Shown: piece after piece, positions 57,640 through 64,000 of the stretch
Position numbering within the stretch: position 1 is the first letter of the stretch
How the letters are laid out: the number at the start of each line of letters is the position of its first letter
Assembly (NCBI RefSeq): GCF_023091745.1
Contig: NC_068925.1
Location: 75,457,085-75,521,084 of the forward strand
Origin: Budorcas taxicolor
Lineage: Eukaryota; Chordata; Mammalia; Artiodactyla; Bovidae
Reading direction: 5' to 3'
DNA length: 64,000 nt
Program-made: the position numbers and the translations under genes
The notes under the pieces: generated by a model
What the model saw: only the letters and a program-made list of their open reading frames with translations
What the model was told of the DNA's origin: nothing
The model's database searches: none

Positions 57640-57750
57640 ATACCTCACTTTGTGAGGAAGACAGTCCCATTTTACAGATGAACTTGTTAGATGCACAATG
57701 GTGAGTGACATGCTCAAGATAACTAAATGGCTTGGACCAAAACTGGGCTT
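57640..57750 (-). repeat. MIR fragment
   Basis: 'cccattttacagatgaac', 'gtgacatgctcaagataac' and 'aaaactgggcttaggg' follow the reverse MIR core. Confidence 0.6.
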
Positions 57751-58044
57751 AGGGAAGAATGGACCTATTATTTCCTCTATGATTTCACACATTTTATTCA
57801 CTGAGGATGGGAAGGAACTTAATTAAAAGGATACACAAGCACTGGAGGGGAGGCAAAATCTCCAAATCCTTACACCAAATGTGGTACTTTTCCAAAACAT
57901 TCCTATCTCTTCTAGGGCAGGCATACCCCAGTTCCCAAATCCTTCAGCCAGCAACTACTTTAGCAAGCACTCTCCATGAGGCATTTTGCTATGAAAAACC
58001 AAGCTGTCCTCTTTCTGCTTAGGGGTGCCTGTGAATTACTTACA

Positions 58045-58161
58045 AGCAACCCACTCCAGTGTTCTTGGCTGGAGAATCCTGAGGACAGAGGGGCCTGGTG
58101 GGCTACAGGCCATGGGGTCGCAAAGATTCGGACACGACTGAGACAGCTTGGCACACATGCA
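58045..58161 (+). mobile_element. Bov-tA/Bov-A SINE, 5'-truncated
   Basis: 'caacccactccagtgttcttgg' through 'gattcggacacgactgagac'. Only the body and 3' part are present. Confidence 0.92.
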
Positions 58162-59780
58162 CGATACTAACATTATCCTGCTTGCAGAAAGGTTTGTAAG
58201 AAGTCTGTTTCTGGTGGTAAGATCAGAATCCCTAAAGGATCCTAAAGAAACTGTTCGGCACAAGATGCAAATCCTGGGCTGTCTCGCTTTAGCTAGTGAG
58301 CCTGGGTAACAGCTAGCACGCACTGTCTATGAGCAAGGACATATGGGAGAAATATATTATGTGGGAGAAGGAAATATTAGAGCTGGAGAGTAATTCAAAG
58401 AGCATAAGAAACAACCTCCCCATTTGACACAGGCACAAACGTGGTCTTGAGTTAGTGGTAGAGTCATGAGTAGATACCAAGTTTCCTAACTCCCAGTTTA
58501 ATCTTCTCCCTTCCCATCCAGCCACCCACATCATTCTGCTAATCCAAATAGGATGAGACACTATAGGATCTGGTCCCATGGTCAGGCCCTGAGCCTTTCT
58601 TTCCTCAAGGGCTTGGACACCCAGCCTGGAGCCATTTGGCCTCTGTCCGTGCTGATTCTGAGCTTTCCTCCTTTGCCTGTGTTACCTGTGTGACTGGCAT
58701 CTGGAGACTTCTTTAGCTTTCTATGGAGTGATGACTCCTATGCTTACTGCTTCTCCACTCTGGCTGGTGCCAACTTTGGTGCTCAAGAATCAGGATGCCA
58801 CAGGACTAGTGCCAAGGGATGCCTTTCACTTTCAGTGGGGACAGTAGCATTAATGCTGATGACATCGTTATGAAAAGAAAAACAACAAGAAATACGACTT
58901 TATTGACCTGGTCTGCTGAATGGGAAGTTGGCTATTTTAGGGAGTTTCTAAGGAAAGAAACATTAGCCTCTCTCTTTTATTCTGTCTATCATCCTGGTTT
59001 CTAAGTTTGCATTACATTTCAAAGCACGGTGAGTCCATCTCTTCATCCCTTGACAGAGGCCAGAATAGCATCAACCAGAATGATTTCTACTCTCTTCTCT
59101 CTGTGTGACCATTAGACATGTGTTCCTCTGGAGGCAGCCCAGAGCGGCCTTGATTAATGCCCACCAGTTACTGCAGACTGCCTTTCTTCCCACTGGCACT
59201 TGGTTCTTGAGACACTGACCATGGGCAGACACCATAATGCGGATGCATGCCGATGAATCCCGATGCTGGGGGTTAAGTCGAACTGAAGAAATAGAGCCAT
59301 AGCTCTGTCCTTTGTCTACAGAGACATGCATGGCTCATTCTTAGCTCCCTGTGAGAGCAAAAACATTTGTTCAAAGGCCTGCATCTATAGTTTAAAAAAA
59401 AAAAACCCAAACCATAAGGCATTGAACAGTGTTATTCAGTACCCCAAACCTCGACAATTTCTGATTGATTTAGTGAATTACTTCTTTCCAATTTATTGCT
59501 TCTGTGTGAAAGACCTATAGAAATGGCACAAAAACAGAAATGAGAGGCAAGTTGGGGATAATTGGAAAGAAATTTAAGATAAAGCAACTCAGCCCAGCCC
59601 AGGTTCTATAAGTGACCTGAGTATTAAAAGGAGGGAAAAAACAATTGTTAAATACATATGATAAATCCACGTTTTACCTTACCCATGAATTCATAGGTAG
59701 CTCTACTGTTTTCAAAGATAATTGTGATACAACATTTCCATAAAGAAGACAAGTTGATTCCTGTGGGTGATTCTAATTAT
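58162..59780. other. Unique DNA with a MIR piece
   Basis: No gene. A reverse MIR remnant is likely about 58395-58490 (ccccatttgacacagg, gagttagtggtagagtc). A poly-A run lies at 59392-59404. Confidence 0.4.
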
Positions 59781-59784
59781 CAAA

Positions 59785-61090
59785 AATGTTCACAGCAATA
59801 TTTCCATCCAATATGCTCTTGCAGACCTTGCCACCCTCATCACAAGGTAAAGACTCTCCCTTCCCTTTCCTCAGGGCACACTTGGATAGAATGTAGTAGA
59901 AATAACATTGTGTGACTTCTTCTACCTTAGAACAGGTGCCAGGGCTCCTTGCCTTGCTTTCTCTCTTTCTCTCCCCGCCCCCTTCATGTGCTTGCCCTTG
60001 GGTCCAAGCCATAAGGCTGTGAGGAAGCCCAAGCCAGGAGACGGGCCTGGATGTGTTCTGGTTCACATGCTCAGCTAAGATTCCAGCTGAGCATCAACGC
60101 CAACTTCAAATATATGAGTGAACAAGCCTTCAGATGACTGCAGTTCTCACTGCTAAAGTGGTTCAGCTGCTGTGAGGTGGAGGCGAGTTATCCTGCTGAG
60201 CAGAATCTCCAATTGCAGATTCATGAGTAAAACAAACTCTGTCATTGTTTAAGCTCCTAAGATTCAGAGCAGCTTGTGGTGCAATCATAATACCTAGAGC
60301 AGATATGGTATCGGAAGTGGAGACCTGTTGTAACAAAGACCTAAAGAGGCTTTGGGACCAAAGAGAGGGAAGAATCTGAACCGCCTTTGACGAATCCGTT
60401 AGTTGAGACTCGATGGTCCTAAGGAGGCTGTCTCTGAGGGCTTTAAAATATTGAGGAAAATGCTATCTGAAGCTTGAGGAAAGGTCACCTTTATTATGAA
60501 GTGACAGAAAACGGTAACATTATTACTGATGACAACATAGGGAACATATATTTCACCCAATGAATTGCATGATCTAGCCAAGGAGGTTCCCAGGCAGGTG
60601 TTAAAGGTTTCACTCAGATTCTTCTAGCTGCTTATATACAATAGGAAAGCAATAAGCTGAAGAGCTGTTAAATATAAAAGAACCAGGATTTACTAGGTTT
60701 GAAAACTAAAGCCATTTCTCATTACTCATCTCCCCAAATGGAAAATGATGCTAAAATTAAGAAATGGTTTCCAGGCAAAGGTCAAATCTTAGAGTTGCAT
60801 CAGAAAGGTCAAATACAGAGCTTCATACAAAGAAGAAACCAATATTGTGACTAGAAAGATTTATGTTCAAACTTCAGAAATAGTTAAGGTGTTATCTCAA
60901 ACCTCCAAAATACATTGCTCCAATAATCTTAAGGTCATGGCTCACAGATAATTTCTATCAAAATAGAAAGCTTCTAGGAATCTTAAGGGTATTGTCTCAC
61001 AACAGCCTTACCAGAAACCCAAGGAAAAATGTATTATCTCAAAACATGTTATGGCTATGACTTTTGTTGATGGAATAAATTGTAATAACA
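59785..61090 (+). mobile_element. MLT1-type MaLR: 5' LTR and internal part
   Basis: The LTR, to about 60298, shows 'cacttggatagaatgtagtag', 'gctgtgaggaagcccaagc', 'cagctaagattccagctg', 'tatatgagtgaacaagcc' and 'attgtttaagctcctaag'. The internal part begins 'atatggtatcggaagtgg' and keeps 'aggaaaggtcacctttattatg' and 'agagctgttaaatataaaag'. MaLR elements carry no working viral genes. No 3' LTR is seen before the L1 text at about 61100. Confidence 0.72.
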
Positions 61091-61099
61091 TTAAACTAA

Positions 61100-61620
61100 A
61101 AAAAAACAACAACAACATGGAGATAGCATAAAGTGAAAGGAGCTCAATAAGCTAGGAATGGTTTATCAACCTGATAAAAGGCATCTACAAAAAAATCCAT
61201 AACTATAACATCACACTTAAAGGTAAAATATTGAATGCTTTCCTCCCTAAAATCAGGAACAAGTCGAAGATGACCACTCTTGCCACTTCTATTCAATGCA
61301 GTACTGGTATCTCTACCTAAACAATGAGAAAAGTAGAGAAAGAAAGAAAGAAAAGAAGGAAATCAGGAAGGTAGGAAAGAAGGAAGAGAAGGATGGAGGG
61401 AAGAAGGAAGGAAGACATTCAGATTGAAAAGAGTTAAATTCTATCTCTATTAGCAGATGACATTATATTGTATACAGAAATTGTTAAGGAATCCACAAAA
61501 AACTCTTAGAACTTAATAATCAAGCTCAGAATATAGATCAATCTATAAAAATTAATTGCATTTCCACACACTAGGAAGGAATAATCTGAAAATGAAATTA
61601 GAATAAAACGTCACTACAAT
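61100..61620 (+). mobile_element. L1 ORF2 fragment with RT motif
   Basis: L1 ORF2 text: 'tttatcaacctgataaaagg', 'actcttgccacttctattc', then LADDIILY with the catalytic ADD at 61453-61461, and 'aaggaatccacaaaaaactc'. An expanded purine run lies inside. Frames are broken. It is cut at 61620 by the BovB composite. Confidence 0.82.
61333..61415. repeat. Purine tract (GAAA/GGAA units) inside L1
   Basis: AGAAAGAAAG then GGAAGGTAGG- and GGAAG-type repeats, almost all A and G. Confidence 0.88.
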
Positions 61621-61621
61621 A

Positions 61622-62056
61622 GTTGTTGTTATTCAGTGGCTAAGTTGTGTCAGACTCTTTGCGAAGCCATGAACTGCAGCACGTAAGGCTTACCTGTCCT
61701 TCACTGTCTCCCAGAGACAATGCTCAAACTCATGCCCATTGAGTCAGTGATGCCATCCAATCATCTCATCCTCTGCCGCCACCTTTTCCTCTTGCCTTCA
61801 ATCTTTCCCAGCATCAGGGTCTTGTCCAGTAAGTCGGCTCTCTGCATTAGGTGGCCAAAATATTGAAGATTCAATACTAGTCCTTCCAATGAATATTCAG
61901 GATTGATTTCCTTTAGGATTGACTGGTTTCATCTCCTGGCTGTCCAAGGGACTCTCAAGAGTCTTCTCCAGCACCACAGTTCAAAAGCATCAATTCTTCA
62001 GTGTCTCCAGCATTGGTAGGTGTTTCCTTACCACGGGTGCCACCTAGGAAGTCCGT
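61622..62056 (-). mobile_element. tRNA-like head fused to BovB 3' part
   Basis: 61622-62004 is the BovB 3' region on the minus strand, with the alternative tail 'gttgttgttattcagtggct'. Its 5' end runs directly into 62005-62056, which reversed reads GGACTTCCTAGGTGGCACCC and on to 'ccaatgctggaga', the head of a Bov-tA/ART2-like SINE. The order head-then-BovB body is the layout of ruminant tRNA-RTE composite SINEs. Confidence 0.75.
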
Positions 62057-62059
62057 ATA

Positions 62060-62240
62060 TAAACTACTATATATAAAACAGATAAACACCAAGGACCTAC
62101 TATGTAGCTCAGAAAACTATATTCAATATCAAAAATCTATTATGACATAGAATATATATATTCATGTATATATATGAAACTGAATGGCTTTGCTGAACAA
62201 ATGAAACTAACATTCAACATTGTAAATTAACTATATTCAA
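62060..62240 (+). mobile_element. L1 3' terminus
   Basis: 'aacaccaaggacctactatg', 'gaatggctttgctgaac', 'aacattgtaaattaactat' and the A-rich end of the ruminant L1 3' untranslated region. Confidence 0.82.
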
Positions 62241-62244
62241 TTAA

Positions 62245-63690
62245 AATGGTTAAAGGTAAATAAATATTAAATGATAAATAAATAAATATATAAATGCCCA
62301 ATGTATATTTTTCTATCTAAAATAATCCATAAGCTCCTTGAGGGTAAGCAATATGATTAATTTTTAAAAATTTGCTACAGTGCCTAGCAGCTAATCAGGA
62401 CATATTTAAAATGAATACCTCACGTTACTAATTGTGTCAACTCATTGGTGGCCAAGGAACCCAGAACTGAAAGCTGAGGTTACTTACAAAGATCTATTCT
62501 AGTAGATCTAAGGCAGATTTCTTGACTCAAGTTTTTTTCTACGCTATTGCTTTGGAGTTGTAATCCTAATTATATTAATGAGGCATTTACCTCCAAAACG
62601 CTAGCTTATCATTATCACTGTTATCTGCATCTCGTAAACATCAAGCTTTTTGTCTAGGTCAACATCTTTGTTCTCCCAAAGAATTTTTCATGCCATCTTT
62701 GATATCTTTAATGGAATTCTTGCCCACATGACCAATTATTAGAAATATCATCGATGGCACTAAAAACTCATTAGCGGAACAAAATATGCAAACACAGACC
62801 TAGACCTAAGCTTAGCAATAGACGATACAGATATAGGATATGTATATAAACATCAACTTGCATCAGATAAACAATTTAAATGACTTTAATCTGCATAATT
62901 TAAACCCCTGCTCTTATTTGTATAGGCATTTCATTTTTAATGTTTTCTAATTTCCCTTCTCGTAATTTTGCTTTTCTTTTCTGATACTAGTATCCCATCT
63001 CAAACAGGAGGGCTATTACTGAACATGCAAGGAGTTCTTTAATTGAAACACTTATGGAGTATGCTTGAAAACTATAAAGACTTACAAGAAACAGCAAAGC
63101 TTTAATAGGTTCTTGTGTGCTCATGCTGTAACCTAGTTCAGGGCTCTTTCAGCAGTGCCGGAGGATGTCACTAATTTATGGCTGTGATAAGCAATAAAGC
63201 AATAATAGTAATCGAAAGGTGCAATATTCCTTGTTTAGGGGGCATTTATGGTTATGTATTAAAACTATAAATACTTCAAGAAGCTGAAAAACTGATCTAT
63301 AGAAAATGAAAGATAAGATCTCACTGCCTTCTAAAAGTGCTTTTCTAGCAGAAATCTGAGCTTGACTTTATGGTTTATAAATATAAACAAACCAGAAGTG
63401 AAATGTTCAACGTGATTACCTATCCAAAGGGACCACTTAAAATAACCACCAGCACTCAAACCTAATAAGGGTTGGAAAGTTCCTTTCCTTCTTTCATTTT
63501 CAACTTTCCATTTCCTTCCCCTGTTCCTCTGTAAAGATTGCTTTTCCTCTCTGTTTCATATCCTTTGTACACATCTTCTTCTTCCTTGGTTTCTCTTACT
63601 CTGTCTCATCTTCCCTCACATTAATTCTTACATCCACAGAGAATGAAAGTAGCAAGCTGTGTAGAACAGGCATTAATGTTAGGGCTTGCT
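62245..63690. other. Unique AT-rich DNA, possible conserved blocks
   Basis: No repeat family or gene seen. 62440-63200 keeps varied, non-repetitive AT-rich text (cctaattatattaatgaggc; attagcggaacaaaatatg) typical of conserved non-coding DNA, without proof. Confidence 0.35.
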
Positions 63691-63693
63691 TAG

Positions 63694-64000
63694 AAGGTTA
63701 TCCAATTTGCCTTGATTCATGGACCTAACATTCCAGGTTCCTATGCAATATTGCTCTTTACAGCATCGGACCTTGCTTCTATCACCAGTCACATCCACAG
63801 CTGGGTATTGTTTTTGCTTTGGCTTCATCCTTTCATTCTTTCTGGAGTTATTTCCCCACTGATCTCCAGTAGTATATTGGGCACCTACTGACCTGGGGAG
63901 TTCCTCTTTCAGTATCCTACCATTTTGCCTTTTCATACTGTTCATGGGGTTCTCAAGGCAAGAATACTGAAGTGGTTTGCCGTTCCCTTCTCCAGTGGAC
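63694..64000 (-). mobile_element. BovB 5' region, cut by the window end
   Basis: The minus-strand frame reads MNSMKRQNGRILKEELPRS, then PKQKQYPAVDVTGDRSK and IGTWNVRSMNQGKL, the start of the RTE apurinic-type endonuclease domain. The BovB text stops at about 63694, just after GKL, and no 3' portion follows on the left, so this is not a simple 5'-truncated copy. The right end continues beyond the window. Confidence 0.88.

Overview
The window is nuclear DNA of a ruminant, most likely a bovid. The main evidence is 13 pieces of the RTE-type LINE BovB, over 20 copies of the tRNA-headed Bov-tA/Bov-A SINEs derived from it, and two tRNA-Glu-type SINEs of the CHR-2 kind. Older mammalian repeats lie underneath: L2, MIR, L1, MLT1-type MaLR and hAT DNA transposons. 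I cannot tell cattle, bison, buffalo, sheep or goat apart from this sequence.

I see no cellular protein-coding gene, tRNA, rRNA or CRISPR array. Every open frame that encodes something recognisable lies in a retrotransposon or transposon. The window is best read as intergenic or deep-intronic DNA.

Layout. 1-5.5 kb: unique DNA, then a 1.5-kb minus-strand BovB with a decayed reverse transcriptase, and a plus-strand BovB 3' end. 5.5-15.6 kb: mostly unique, with an L1 3' end, MIRs, a terminal-inverted-repeat element and a few SINEs. 15.8-18.2 kb: an L2 broken by a BovB that is itself broken by a SINE, plus a second SINE. 18-23 kb: SINE-rich. 23-27 kb: mostly unique, with a possible conserved non-coding block and a solo LTR. 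27.1-32 kb: the most layered part. An L1 holds a tail-to-tail SINE pair and a solo LTR, the LTR holds two opposed BovB pieces, and a hAT transposon fossil follows. 32-43.5 kb: BovB pieces, SINEs, and three L1 segments, one with a 5' inversion. 43.8-49.5 kb: an ERVL-like LTR, a GC-rich stretch, an L2, a Bov-A2 dimer and a BovB end. 51-54 kb: an old L1 carrying a BovB inserted by twin priming. 59.8-62.2 kb: an MLT1 element, L1 ORF2, and a tRNA-head/BovB composite. 63.7-64 kb: the start of a BovB running off the window.

The repeats form a relative time series: L2/MIR, then old L1, MLT1 and hAT, then LTRs, then BovB, then Bov-tA. About a dozen insertions keep readable target-site duplications, which fix their ends. 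I found no new biological system. The most informative items are the twin-primed BovB, the nested stack at 27-32 kb, the BovB/SINE composites, and several repeat-free blocks worth a conservation check. Family names come from recognising consensus text, not from a database search.
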